The notes under the pieces: model-generated | What the model was told of the DNA's origin: nothing | The model's database searches: none | The model's input: only the letters and a program-made list of their open reading frames with translations | Origin: Pseudoalteromonas luteoviolacea NCIMB 1942 | GTDB lineage: Bacteria; Pseudomonadota; Gammaproteobacteria; Enterobacterales; Alteromonadaceae | Direction of reading: 5' to 3' | NCBI RefSeq assembly: GCF_001625595.1 | Contig: NZ_AUXT01000025.1 | Span: forward strand, 1-60,844 | DNA length: 60,844 bases | Made by a program: the position numbers and the translations under genes | In this document: positions 48,363 through 56,709 of the stretch, piece by piece | How positions within the stretch are numbered: the first letter of the stretch is position 1 | Layout of the letters: every line of letters starts with the position of its first letter

Positions 48363-48737
48363 ATGATGCATAACGCGATAATCAATATCACTAATCTCAG
48401 GCTAAGAACCTTTATTGGGTTTAATGAAGAAGAACGTGAGAAAAAACAAGATGTAGTTATCAACATTGAAATCCACTACCCAGCTGATACTGAGTGCTTG
48501 CAACAGGATGAAGTTGACCACGCCCTAAACTATAAGACCATCACAAAGGCAGTGATTAAACTAGTTGAAGATGGGCACTTTTTACTGCTTGAAAAACTGG
48601 TCGCGGATATACTAGAGCAATGTCATCAGCATCCAGCTGTCACCTTTGCCAAAGTTCGCGTAGACAAACCCCATGCTCTACGCTTTGCCGACTCAGTCTC
48701 ACTCACATTGGAGTGGACCAAAGCGCTTAATCAGTAA
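48363..48737 (+). CDS. folX: dihydroneopterin triphosphate 2'-epimerase FolX
   Basis: A 124-residue enzyme of the T-fold. ITNLRLRTFIGFNEEERE and VVINIEIHYPAD closely match E. coli FolX, as do LNYKTITKAVIKLVE and KPHALRFADSVSLTLEW; FolB aldolase is less similar. It makes dihydromonapterin triphosphate from the FolE product, which after dephosphorylation FolM reduces. ATG at 48363 has AAGGG six bases upstream; the frame is open to TTG at 48348. Confidence 0.9.
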   Translation: MMHNAIINITNLRLRTFIGFNEEEREKKQDVVINIEIHYPADTECLQQDEVDHALNYKTITKAVIKLVEDGHFLLLEKLVADILEQCHQHPAVTFAKVRVDKPHALRFADSVSLTLEWTKALNQ

Positions 48738-48744
48738 AAGCCTG

Positions 48745-48770
48745 AGCACGATGCCAAATGGTGTCGTGCT
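48745..48770. terminator. shared terminator-like stem between folX and yqaA
   Basis: An 11-bp stem with two wobbles (48745-48755 with 48760-48770) and loop AAAT in the convergent gap. A-rich on the right flank and T-rich on the minus side, so it may serve both genes. Confidence 0.6.
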
Positions 48771-49194
48771 AAAACATCTTCATCGCTAACGCAATAACAA
48801 GCGCGTATCTCAGTCCTTTTCCCAATGTCACTAAAAGTAAAAACACACGTAGTCTTACTTTAAATACGCCTGCCACAAGAGTGAGTGGATCACCGATTAT
48901 TGGCAACCACGCAAACAATAAGCTTAGCGGACCAAACTTTTGATAGTGCTTTCTGGCCTTTGACAAGCTGCTTTCAGATACGGGAAACCAGCGATAGTGA
49001 CTCAAAACTTCAACCCGAGTGCCCAAATAATAATTCACACAACTACCCAACACGTTTCCCAACGTTGCACAACCCCACAACATTAGTACCGACCCCATTT
49101 GTTTTGCAACCATCCCAGATAGCAATAGCTCTGACGATGCAGGTAAAAGCGTTGCTGAGACAAATGCACTAAATAAAATACTCAGATAAACCAT
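48769..49194 (-). CDS. yqaA: YqaA family membrane protein (DedA/SNARE-associated-like)
   Basis: A 141-residue inner-membrane protein with about four hydrophobic segments. LPASSELLLSGMV at 17-29 and the GNVLGSCVNYYLGTRV re-entrant region are hallmarks of YqaA. FAWLPIIGDPLTLVAGVFKV near 95-115 has the conserved Gly-Asp-Pro. DedA relatives take part in lipid scrambling and membrane homeostasis; YqaA itself is uncharacterised. ATG at 49194. Convergent with folX. Confidence 0.88.
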   Translation of the reverse strand: MVYLSILFSAFVSATLLPASSELLLSGMVAKQMGSVLMLWGCATLGNVLGSCVNYYLGTRVEVLSHYRWFPVSESSLSKARKHYQKFGPLSLLFAWLPIIGDPLTLVAGVFKVRLRVFLLLVTLGKGLRYALVIALAMKMF

Positions 49195-49294
49195 AAGTTA
49201 AGAAAAGCCCGCTAGCCACAAAGCACATGACAAAACTTGCCTTGTTCCCAAAAATACGCGTAAATATGCTCAGCCTAACATAAGGACAATAACA

Positions 49295-49804
49295 ATGATA
49301 AAAAGACGTATAAATACGGCGTTTATAGGCGCAATTTGCCTCTCTATTGCAGCCTGTGGAACGACGGAATCAAATACCCCTAACCCTACATATGAAACCT
49401 ACATCGGTGTCGGAGAGACTTTTAAACATACCCACTTTCAAGATATCTCTGGCAGAAAGATTGACTTAACACAACAAGCAGGTAATAAGCTCATCATTCT
49501 CTTTGCTACATGGTGCTCAGACTCAAAACGTACATTCAGTGAGCTGAATGCCTCACCGCTTGTAAATGACGATACCCTCACCATATTGGCCATAGGTAGA
49601 GAAGAAAACAGCAATTCACTCGCAGAGTTTGCCAAAAACTATCGTGTCACCGTGCCATTGATCACTGATGAAGACCGAAAAATTTACAGTCAGTACGCCA
49701 ATAAAGGTATCCCTCGACTGATTCTACTTGATGAAAATAACCGCGTGGTCAAAACTTTAATTGGAGAAAGCGGAAATATCATCGAGCAAATCACATGGAA
49801 CTAA
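49295..49804 (+). CDS. thioredoxin-fold lipoprotein with a CXXS site
   Basis: A 169-residue exported lipoprotein: signal sequence, then the lipobox IAAC (Cys21). The rest is a TlpA/redoxin-like thioredoxin fold with ILFATWCSDSKRTF and a cis-proline loop GIPRLILLDE. The active site is Cys-Ser-Asp-Ser, not CXXC, so it lacks the resolving cysteine. Such CXXS proteins usually act as isomerases, thiol-trapping or peroxiredoxin-like proteins rather than reductases. ATG at 49295 after a TAAGGA site. Its last ten bases overlap the DUF2721 gene, suggesting coupled translation. Confidence 0.82.
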   Translation: MIKRRINTAFIGAICLSIAACGTTESNTPNPTYETYIGVGETFKHTHFQDISGRKIDLTQQAGNKLIILFATWCSDSKRTFSELNASPLVNDDTLTILAIGREENSNSLAEFAKNYRVTVPLITDEDRKIYSQYANKGIPRLILLDENNRVVKTLIGESGNIIEQITWN

Positions 49805-50262
49805 CTTCTGATGTCGTCAATATACTTACTATGGCGAAAGTCATTCAAACGGCCGTCGCACCAGTTTTTTTACTGACGGGTATAGCTGCCTTTTTAGGCG
49901 TGCTGTCTAACCGATTAGCTAGGATCACTGACCGAGCACGACTTCTCGACAGAAAGCTCAATGCTAACCCAGATGAAGCATTACACTTTACCCTTACTCA
50001 GGAAATGCGAGCACTTTTAAAACGCTCTCGTTGTATCCACATTGCCTTTAGCATGAGCGTATTAAGTGCACTTATGGTTTGCGCAGTTGTAGTACTGTTA
50101 TTTATCTCTCACTTATATACCTGGTCACTGGGTATCACAGTCTCTAGTTGCTTTATTGCAGCAATGCTTTTGCTGATCGGTGCTTTTATATCTTTACTGG
50201 CTGAAGTCATGCTGGCCACAAGGAGCATGAGGCGTGGAATGATATTTAAAGATATTGGCTGA
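49795..50262 (+). CDS. DUF2721 family membrane protein
   Basis: A 155-residue protein with three membrane segments (about 17-38, 83-105 and 113-138). The first part has APVFLLTGIAAFLGVLSNRL followed by ARITDRARLLDR, the DUF2721 signature. Function unknown. Start ATG at 49795 inside the preceding gene. A thiol-lipoprotein and a DUF2721 protein encoded together may act in one envelope process, but this is inferred only from the overlap. Confidence 0.85.
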   Translation: MELTSDVVNILTMAKVIQTAVAPVFLLTGIAAFLGVLSNRLARITDRARLLDRKLNANPDEALHFTLTQEMRALLKRSRCIHIAFSMSVLSALMVCAVVVLLFISHLYTWSLGITVSSCFIAAMLLLIGAFISLLAEVMLATRSMRRGMIFKDIG

Positions 50263-50386
50263 GTTCATCATTTGTAAGAGCGGTTGGCGCTAAATGAGAC
50301 TTAACGTAGCCCACAATCACATCTAACACTTATGGAGCTTCACGCTCAATGACGCCATGGTTGCCTTCACTGAAAGTATTGAGCAT

Positions 50387-50414
50387 AAAAAAACACCGGC
50401 AACAGCCGGTGTTT
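50387..50414 (-). terminator. intrinsic terminator of the S8 protease gene
   Basis: A 10-bp perfect stem (AAACACCGGC / GCCGGTGTTT, 50391-50414) with a 4-base loop, followed on the minus strand by a run of T (50387-50393). It lies 28 bases past the protease stop. Confidence 0.9.
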
Positions 50415-50442
50415 CTATTCGTGATTGCTAATGATTAGCAGA

Positions 50443-53400
50443 TTACTTTTGCTTGCGACGACGTAGTGCAGCAAATGGAGCAGCTAGCAGTGTTAACCAA
50501 GCTAGTGAACCTGAATCATCGTCATCACCGTTGTCTTCTGCAACATCGATTAGGCGCACTTCAACACGTACTTTATCTGAGTACTTGCCTTTAGCGTCTT
50601 TCGCCATGATGTCGAAGCTGAACTGACGGTCAAATTCGAAGTCTAGGTTACCTGCAACAGCAAGTTGACCTTCTGCATTTACAGACACAAGTGTTGTACC
50701 AGTGATTACAAACTCAGTTACGTCGTTGTCGAAGTCTGAGAATGCAATTGTGCCAATTGCAGTGCCTACTGGGCTGTTTTCTTCAATGTTGAAGCTCTGA
50801 CTTTCTTCAATCATTGGCTTGCCTTCAAGCTGATCTTCTTCAACATTGAATACAACTGTTACCGCTTCTGACTCAAGGCCATCTGCATCAACCGCAGTTA
50901 CCATCACTTCTTGTTTTGCACCTAGGTCGAAGTCAACTTCACCAGCAACAGTGATTTTACCTTCAGCATCGATTGCAAATACGCTAGAGCCTTCAAGTTT
51001 GAATGAAGCAACATTGTTGTCTTGGTCCATGAACTCAAGCATGCCAACTTCTGTACCAGCTTCAACGTTTTCTTTTACGTCAAACTCTTGGCCTTCAGCA
51101 ACAGCTGGCGTTTTCTCGGCTTCTTCGTCAACCGCGTTCATTACGTCAACAATGATGTTTGTTTCTTCTGATTTGAAGCCTTTCTCATCATGAGCAACTA
51201 CTGTTAATTCTACCGACATAACACCTGCGTCATAGTCAGGCGCGCCAGCTTCAGAAACTGTTACTTCACCAGACGTAGATACAGCGATACCATCATGAGA
51301 CTGTGCTACAACTTCGAAAGAAGATAGTGCAGCTCCACCGTCTTGCTCTGTTAGCTCTAGCTGACCGATTACATGACCCGCTTGAGCATCTTCAGAAACT
51401 TCTAACTCAACGTCAGCGATTACTGGAACAACAACAGCTGGTAACATGTCTGCTGTTATATTCGCTAGGATTTGGTCATCAGAAGCTAGAGTAAATGGCT
51501 TGTAGCTATCTACAAATGCAGATGCACCAGGTGCTAGAGACTCAACTGCATTACCATCTGCATCAACTAGAGAAGCAGGTGCTGTAGCGAATGTTGTGTG
51601 ACCAGTTACAGTGTCTGTTACTTCGAAGATACCAGACTGGTAGTTACCGATACCTACTTGTGCTTGGATCATGATGTCATCACCAAGGTTAGAAGTATCT
51701 AGACCGATTAAGTCAGTACAACCAGAGAAAGTAATTGTGTTAGTACCACCTTCGTGGAACATTGCACTTAGGAATCTCCACTGGTCTTCACCATCTACGA
51801 TTTGACCACTTAGCGTACGCGCACGACCAATAACTTCTGCGCTACGACCTACATCGCTGTAGTTTTGTAGGAAGAAGTCATATACGCCATCGTAGTTAAC
51901 ATCTAGTACCATACGGTAGCCAGCTTGACGGTGCATAGTTAGTTCGTCACGTAGTGCCATTGACGCCGTGAAGAATGCGCCAGAATCACATGTGCTGCTG
52001 CCGTATACGTTGAATGAAGAACTTAGGATATTGAATTGTTTATCTTCTGCTGATGCTTCTTGGCCTACGGCAACAAGCTGGTCTGTTACAACATTAAATG
52101 TTGTGAAACCATTGTTTGTTACCTGAACACGCTTATCGCCTTCTTCAAGTACAGTCACTTCTACGCCTTCATTCGCGCGAGGAAGTACGTGGTATACCAT
52201 GTGAATGTCGTGATCAGTATCCGCTGTAGATTGGTCGTCAAAGATTAACGCACCATCTAGCTCAGAAAGCGTTAGCGACGCTGCACGTGCAGCAAGGTCA
52301 TTTGCGCTTTGCGGGTTAGCTAGGCTCCACTCAGGCAGCTTACTTGGGTCAATTGTTAGCTTAACTTCGAAAGAAGCTGTTTCACCTGCACCAACAGTTA
52401 CAGAAGCAGGGATTTCCCAGCTTGTCGCGCCTAGCGCTGTATCGCTTGCATAGCGGTCTGCTGTACGAAGGTTATAAGTTTTCTCTTCACCTGCGAAGTT
52501 CTTAACAAATACAACTTTAGTGTAAGTTGTTGTTTCTTCTAGTACATCGAAACCAAATGAAAGAGCAGCTTGTGTAGTATCGTAGTCACCGTGATGTACC
52601 CATGCAACGGTTTGTGATGCGACAGCTTTCTCAACATCTACTAGACCTGCACCGATTAAGCTGATTGGCGCTAGTTCTGCATTAGGGTTGATTGACTTAG
52701 GCTCCATGAATACATTTAGGTTTGCAGTATTCATTAATACAGCCTTCACTTGCGCTGCACTTAGTTCTGGTCGTGCTTCACGAACTAGGGCAACAGCACC
52801 CGCTGTGATTGGGCCAGAGAATGAAGTACCAGTAGCGCCCGCTAATTGATCTTGAGTACCCGTCGCTGCAACCTGGATGTTTACACCTGGCGCTGTGATT
52901 TCTGGCTTAAGTAGACCGTCCATAGAAGGGCCACGTGAAGAGAAGTCAGCAACAGTATCGATTGCTAGGTGAGACTCGATACCAAATGTAAATACTGGCT
53001 GTTGACCAGATGCAAGTACAGCTTTAATTGCAGCACCGTCATCTTGTGTAACAGAGATAGTTGGGATAGTTACTTCATCACTCGTACCACCGAGGCCTGG
53101 AGCACCACCAGCAACGTTGTTTGCAATGATTACGTACTTTGCACCTTTAGCTTGAGCACTCAATGCTTTTGTTACGAATGCACATGCACCACGGTCAATT
53201 AATACCGCTTTATCAGTAAAGTCAACATCGTCACCAAATGCTTCACAACCATTTTGGTTTGATTCAGGGTATACTAACTCTGTGTCTGCATTAGAGAATG
53301 AGAACGGGTCTTGAGGACCAAAACCAGCAGTACCTACTTCAATAGACTTACCATCAAGCGTACCTAGTGCGAATAGGTCATTGATAGTTGGGTGACCCAT

Positions 53401-54471
53401 TGCGCCTACAGATAGTGCATTAGGTGTTGTACTTGGACCACCGATACGGAATGGGTGGTTACCATCGTTACCCGCTGAGATAACAACGTTTGTGCCCATT
53501 TTAACTGCTTGGTGGATTAAGAACTGAGTACCGTCTACACGGTCCGTTGAACCGAACTCACCACCCAGTGACATGTTAATTACGTCAACACGGTCGCTGA
53601 TATCGCCGTCACCATTTGGATCCATGGCTGCTTCAAGTGCACCTAGCTGCGCAGCGAATGGGCAACCGCCGCCACACACTGAGTAAACGTACAGCTCAAC
53701 ATCTGGAGCAATACCTGTTACAGAGTGAGATACAGATGTACCATGAGATGTTGGTGCATCATCGTCAGTTGGGGTTTCAGGATCATTTTCAATCGGGTCC
53801 GCATCGTTACGCATAAAGTCGTAACCGCCTTTCACCTGACCTTGTGGCCATGTTACGGCTGTAGGATCTGCTTGAGCAGCTTCATATGCTTCTTTTGTTC
53901 CCGCCGCAGGGTTGAATACTTTGTGCGTGTAGTCAATACCAGTATCAAGTACTGCTACTTTTTGACCTTTACCTGTGAAACCAGCCAAGTTTACTGGCGC
54001 GCCCTTGATGTAATCATTTGCATCAGCAACATGTAACTCATAATCGTAAAGAGGTAATACACGAGCAACTTTAGGATTTTGTTTGATTTGTTCTAGCGCA
54101 GCATCTGACGCTTCAACTATAAGCGTTGATGCTAGTAATTTAGTTGAACCAACAACATTAATGTTTGCATTTAATTGAGCAAACTCACGTTTAACTGCTG
54201 ATTGAACTGCCTCAACAGAAGCTACTGTGTCACGTGCATCGCTTGTAGAATAGTTACCTTGCACCATCAGGTCTGCAGCAGTTTCTTGTTTAAGTACAAC
54301 TAGAAAGGCTTCAGCTCTATGTTCTTGCTTAGCAGATTGCTCAATACTAGCTGCTTGTGTGTTAACTGAACGAGTATTGGTCTCTAGTGATGCAGCACTT
54401 ACTGACGCTGCTGTAAGAGCACCTGAGACAGCCATCGCTACCGCTGTCGCTTTAAATGAATACTTGGCCAT
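50443..54471 (-). CDS. large secreted subtilisin-like (S8) protease with cadherin-like repeats and GlyGly-CTERM-like tail
   Basis: A 1342-residue exported protease. Signal peptide about 1-27; I9 propeptide about 50-147; catalytic domain with Asp176 (VAVLDTGIDYTH), His243 (TSHGTSVSHS), oxyanion Asn335 (SAGNDG) and Ser550 (GATGTSFSGP). A PA domain is inserted at about 395-500. Beta-sandwich regions follow, then three cadherin-like repeats from about residue 1015 (for example FDVKENVEAGTEVGMLEF). The tail is an acidic linker DDDDSGS, a hydrophobic helix (LAWLTLLAAPFAAL) and RRRK, which resembles the GlyGly-CTERM signal handled by rhombosortase after type II secretion. Codon use is strongly biased to a small set, suggesting high expression. 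ATG at 54471 after AGGGGA. Confidence 0.93.
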   Translation of the reverse strand: MAKYSFKATAVAMAVSGALTAASVSAASLETNTRSVNTQAASIEQSAKQEHRAEAFLVVLKQETAADLMVQGNYSTSDARDTVASVEAVQSAVKREFAQLNANINVVGSTKLLASTLIVEASDAALEQIKQNPKVARVLPLYDYELHVADANDYIKGAPVNLAGFTGKGQKVAVLDTGIDYTHKVFNPAAGTKEAYEAAQADPTAVTWPQGQVKGGYDFMRNDADPIENDPETPTDDDAPTSHGTSVSHSVTGIAPDVELYVYSVCGGGCPFAAQLGALEAAMDPNGDGDISDRVDVINMSLGGEFGSTDRVDGTQFLIHQAVKMGTNVVISAGNDGNHPFRIGGPSTTPNALSVGAMGHPTINDLFALGTLDGKSIEVGTAGFGPQDPFSFSNADTELVYPESNQNGCEAFGDDVDFTDKAVLIDRGACAFVTKALSAQAKGAKYVIIANNVAGGAPGLGGTSDEVTIPTISVTQDDGAAIKAVLASGQQPVFTFGIESHLAIDTVADFSSRGPSMDGLLKPEITAPGVNIQVAATGTQDQLAGATGTSFSGPITAGAVALVREARPELSAAQVKAVLMNTANLNVFMEPKSINPNAELAPISLIGAGLVDVEKAVASQTVAWVHHGDYDTTQAALSFGFDVLEETTTYTKVVFVKNFAGEEKTYNLRTADRYASDTALGATSWEIPASVTVGAGETASFEVKLTIDPSKLPEWSLANPQSANDLAARAASLTLSELDGALIFDDQSTADTDHDIHMVYHVLPRANEGVEVTVLEEGDKRVQVTNNGFTTFNVVTDQLVAVGQEASAEDKQFNILSSSFNVYGSSTCDSGAFFTASMALRDELTMHRQAGYRMVLDVNYDGVYDFFLQNYSDVGRSAEVIGRARTLSGQIVDGEDQWRFLSAMFHEGGTNTITFSGCTDLIGLDTSNLGDDIMIQAQVGIGNYQSGIFEVTDTVTGHTTFATAPASLVDADGNAVESLAPGASAFVDSYKPFTLASDDQILANITADMLPAVVVPVIADVELEVSEDAQAGHVIGQLELTEQDGGAALSSFEVVAQSHDGIAVSTSGEVTVSEAGAPDYDAGVMSVELTVVAHDEKGFKSEETNIIVDVMNAVDEEAEKTPAVAEGQEFDVKENVEAGTEVGMLEFMDQDNNVASFKLEGSSVFAIDAEGKITVAGEVDFDLGAKQEVMVTAVDADGLESEAVTVVFNVEEDQLEGKPMIEESQSFNIEENSPVGTAIGTIAFSDFDNDVTEFVITGTTLVSVNAEGQLAVAGNLDFEFDRQFSFDIMAKDAKGKYSDKVRVEVRLIDVAEDNGDDDDSGSLAWLTLLAAPFAALRRRKQK

Positions 54472-54834
54472 AGTTTCCCCTAGGACTTGTTGTTTAATTT
54501 GGTGTTTATTTATATTTAGAGAGTAGAATCAATCATCAATATAATGTGACTACATGGTTAATTGCAATAATAGAAATACAATTAAGTTACAAATATTGCA
54601 ATTTAACTTTTCACAGATTAATAAACCGCTGTTTTATATGAATAAAATTCAATGTAAAAGAAAGTAAATGAATGATAAATAAATTTCCTGTAAACAAAGT
54701 ACACCACCAAGATTCCATTTAGCAACATGTCAATTTTTACACAATCTATGGTTACCAATCATTAACCACATTTCCCTTGCTAATTTACACAGAAACCCTT
54801 AAAAAGGTGTGGAATTATTTATTTAGGGGCACTT
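54472..54834. other. 363-base divergent intergenic region, A/T rich
   Basis: It should contain the promoters of the protease (minus) and cytochrome c' (plus) genes. I see no gene. One short inverted repeat TGGTTA ... TAACCA with an 8-base gap lies at 54749-54768 and could be an operator. No clear -35/-10 pair was identified. Confidence 0.5.
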
Positions 54835-55287
54835 ATGAAAAAACCATTAACATTGTTGGGTCTGCTAGTCGGACTCAGCTTCAATAGCCAAGCTGCCAGT
54901 ACAATGTTTGAAAACAGCAAAGATGCAATTGAATACCGCAAAGCCAGCTTCCAATTAATTCGTTACCAAATTGGTGATATGGGTGACATGTTAAAAGGCA
55001 AAATTCCTTTTGATACAAAACGATTCTCCGAACGCGCCCACAATGCAGCTCAACTCTCCAAAATGCCTTGGGAAGCATTTACTCCAGATTCAAACAAAGG
55101 TGACACAAGCGCATTACCCGCCGTATGGAGTGATAGAGCTACATTCGATAAAAAAGCGGCCGACTTTGCAAAATACGCTGAAGCATTAGCAGTTGCATCT
55201 GAGTCTGGAGATAAAAAAGTGATCGCTAAAGCGTTTAGAAATTGGGCGAAGGGCTGTAAAGACTGTCACAAGTCATTTAAAGACTAA
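54835..55287 (+). CDS. periplasmic cytochrome c' / c556 family protein
   Basis: A 150-residue exported cytochrome. Signal peptide about 1-20 (LLGLLVGLSFNSQA). A four-helix region begins DAIEYRKASFQLIRYQIGDM, and the single heme-binding motif CKDCH is near the C-terminus (WAKGCKDCHKSFKD), the position typical of the class II cytochrome c' fold. Members handle electrons or bind NO in the periplasm. No partner gene is adjacent. ATG at 54835 with AGGGG six bases upstream. Confidence 0.9.
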   Translation: MKKPLTLLGLLVGLSFNSQAASTMFENSKDAIEYRKASFQLIRYQIGDMGDMLKGKIPFDTKRFSERAHNAAQLSKMPWEAFTPDSNKGDTSALPAVWSDRATFDKKAADFAKYAEALAVASESGDKKVIAKAFRNWAKGCKDCHKSFKD

Positions 55288-55320
55288 ATAAACACCCACA
55301 GACAAAGTACGTTACATACG

Positions 55321-55362
55321 TGAACAAGAGAGTAAAAAGTCTACACCTTTCTCTCTTGTTCA
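55321..55362. terminator. 12-bp inverted repeat between convergent genes
   Basis: TGAACAAGAGAG (55321-55332) and CTCTCTTGTTCA (55351-55362), perfect, with an 18-base loop. It lies between the 3' ends of cytochrome c' and the 60-residue gene, so it is probably a shared terminator, though T-runs are absent. Confidence 0.6.
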
Positions 55363-55373
55363 AATTGGGGTAA

Positions 55374-55556
55374 CTACTCATCAAAGTAGTCAAAGTCATC
55401 ATCTCCTAAGTTACGCCTCAAACGTTTCTGCTCTAAGTAATCATCCAATTTCTTACGCACTTTTTGTCGCTGTTTGTTGGCATCTTTATCGCTTAAAGCA
55501 CCAAGCTCAGCCTGATATTCTTCGTCCAAAGGATCATAGGAATATGTTTTACCCAT
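55374..55556 (-). CDS. small acidic/charged protein, 60 residues
   Basis: A 60-residue soluble protein, highly charged: a basic helical centre (KQRQKVRKKLDDYLEQKRL) and an acidic end (DDDFDYFDE). I do not recognise it firmly; it has the look of small PA3496-like proteins. It is supported as a gene by AGGAG six bases before the ATG at 55556, by hairpins on both sides and by its clear charge pattern. Confidence 0.7.
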   Translation of the reverse strand: MGKTYSYDPLDEEYQAELGALSDKDANKQRQKVRKKLDDYLEQKRLRRNLGDDDFDYFDE

Positions 55557-55909
55557 GATAGACTCCTATTCAACCAAACAGTGCCAGCTTCCAAAAGGCT
55601 GGCACTGTCATTGACTCTATGCACACAATGTCACATTAAGTGCAAACTTCATCCCATCGGCGCACTATTACACATAACGTTATTTAGTCTTAAATAAGCG
55701 ATTTTGACAGTGAATGATTTTTATCGTGACGATTTAAAAAACCAATTAGACTAATTATTAGTCAACATCACCAACTAGTGGTTAATATATATACCCAGTT
55801 TCAACTAAAAAAAAGAGGATGCTACATAAGCCATTGATTTATATTGATTAGCCATATTGGCACTGAACTTGATATTCCTTATCTATCATCAACGTATAAG
55901 GATTCCACA
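55557..55909. other. 353-base intergenic region with an 11-bp hairpin and a 15-base palindrome
   Basis: Between the 60-residue gene (minus) and the DUF2884 gene (plus). Near the small gene is a perfect 11-bp inverted repeat (55578-55588 with 55598-55608, ACAGTGCCAGC / GCTGGCACTGT), 22 bases from its start codon, so it would lie in its mRNA leader. Farther on is the palindrome GACTAAT-T-ATTAGTC at 55749-55763, a candidate operator. No gene seen; the DUF2884 reading frame is open from 55844 but the good ribosome site is at 55910. Confidence 0.55.
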
Positions 55910-56692
55910 ATGAAACAAGCGCTACTAGTTACAGCCATTCTATCAACCACGCCGGCGCTGGCACATGATGACAATCACATTGCTTTCACTGTCGATAATT
56001 GCCAAGTTGAATTTCAAAATAATGTTGCAATTACACCAACCGAAGTTGCCATCACAACATCCAGCTCGCAATCACTCACCATTGATGCTGATGGTCACAC
56101 CTTCATTAATGGCCAGCAAATGGACGTGACAGAACAGCAGAAAAGAGCTTTAACTCTCTACGCAGATACATTGCGCGTAGAGCTACCAAAAGTCGCAGCA
56201 ATGGCGACTGATGCAGTAGAAGTAGCCGAAGTAGCACTCAATGAAGTCGCTATCGCATTTGATTTAGATGGATTAGACAAGCTCTCCACAGTGCTCGATG
56301 AAGTCAATCAGGAGATCCAAGCAACCTTTTACCAGCAAGGTAGCTTTGTCATGGGAGAGCAGGCATTTGACAACTTTAGTGAAAACTTTGAGCGTCAATT
56401 CGAAGAGCGTATCGAAAGCGCAGTGAAAAGCGCCATGTTTGAGTCCATCGGCTCTTTGCTTGTCACCATTGGTTCTGAAATGAACAATGGCAACATGCAA
56501 GCTTTTGAACAGCGTATGGAAAATATGGGCAAGCAAATAGAAGAAAAAGTCACAGCCCAAGCTGAGCATTTAGAGCAGCGAGCAGAGTCACTGTGTAATA
56601 ATTTTGAGCAAATCGCTGAGCAAGAAGCATCTTTATCCCATGCCATTCCGGCGCTATCCAGCTACAGTCTCATGCGCTTCACAGCAAATTAG
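55910..56692 (+). CDS. DUF2884 family exported protein (YggN-like)
   Basis: A 260-residue periplasmic protein. Signal peptide about 1-19 (LLVTAILSTTPALA). A beta-rich N-terminal part has the single Cys in DNCQVEFQ, and a long helical C-terminal part is rich in Glu (FERQFEERIESAVKSAMF). This matches the DUF2884/YggN family of unknown function. ATG at 55910 is chosen because AAGGA lies seven bases upstream and the protein then begins with the signal peptide; an ORF start at 55844 would precede it by 22 codons. Confidence 0.85.
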   Translation: MKQALLVTAILSTTPALAHDDNHIAFTVDNCQVEFQNNVAITPTEVAITTSSSQSLTIDADGHTFINGQQMDVTEQQKRALTLYADTLRVELPKVAAMATDAVEVAEVALNEVAIAFDLDGLDKLSTVLDEVNQEIQATFYQQGSFVMGEQAFDNFSENFERQFEERIESAVKSAMFESIGSLLVTIGSEMNNGNMQAFEQRMENMGKQIEEKVTAQAEHLEQRAESLCNNFEQIAEQEASLSHAIPALSSYSLMRFTAN

Positions 56693-56709
56693 CAACACTT
56701 CCAACCAAA

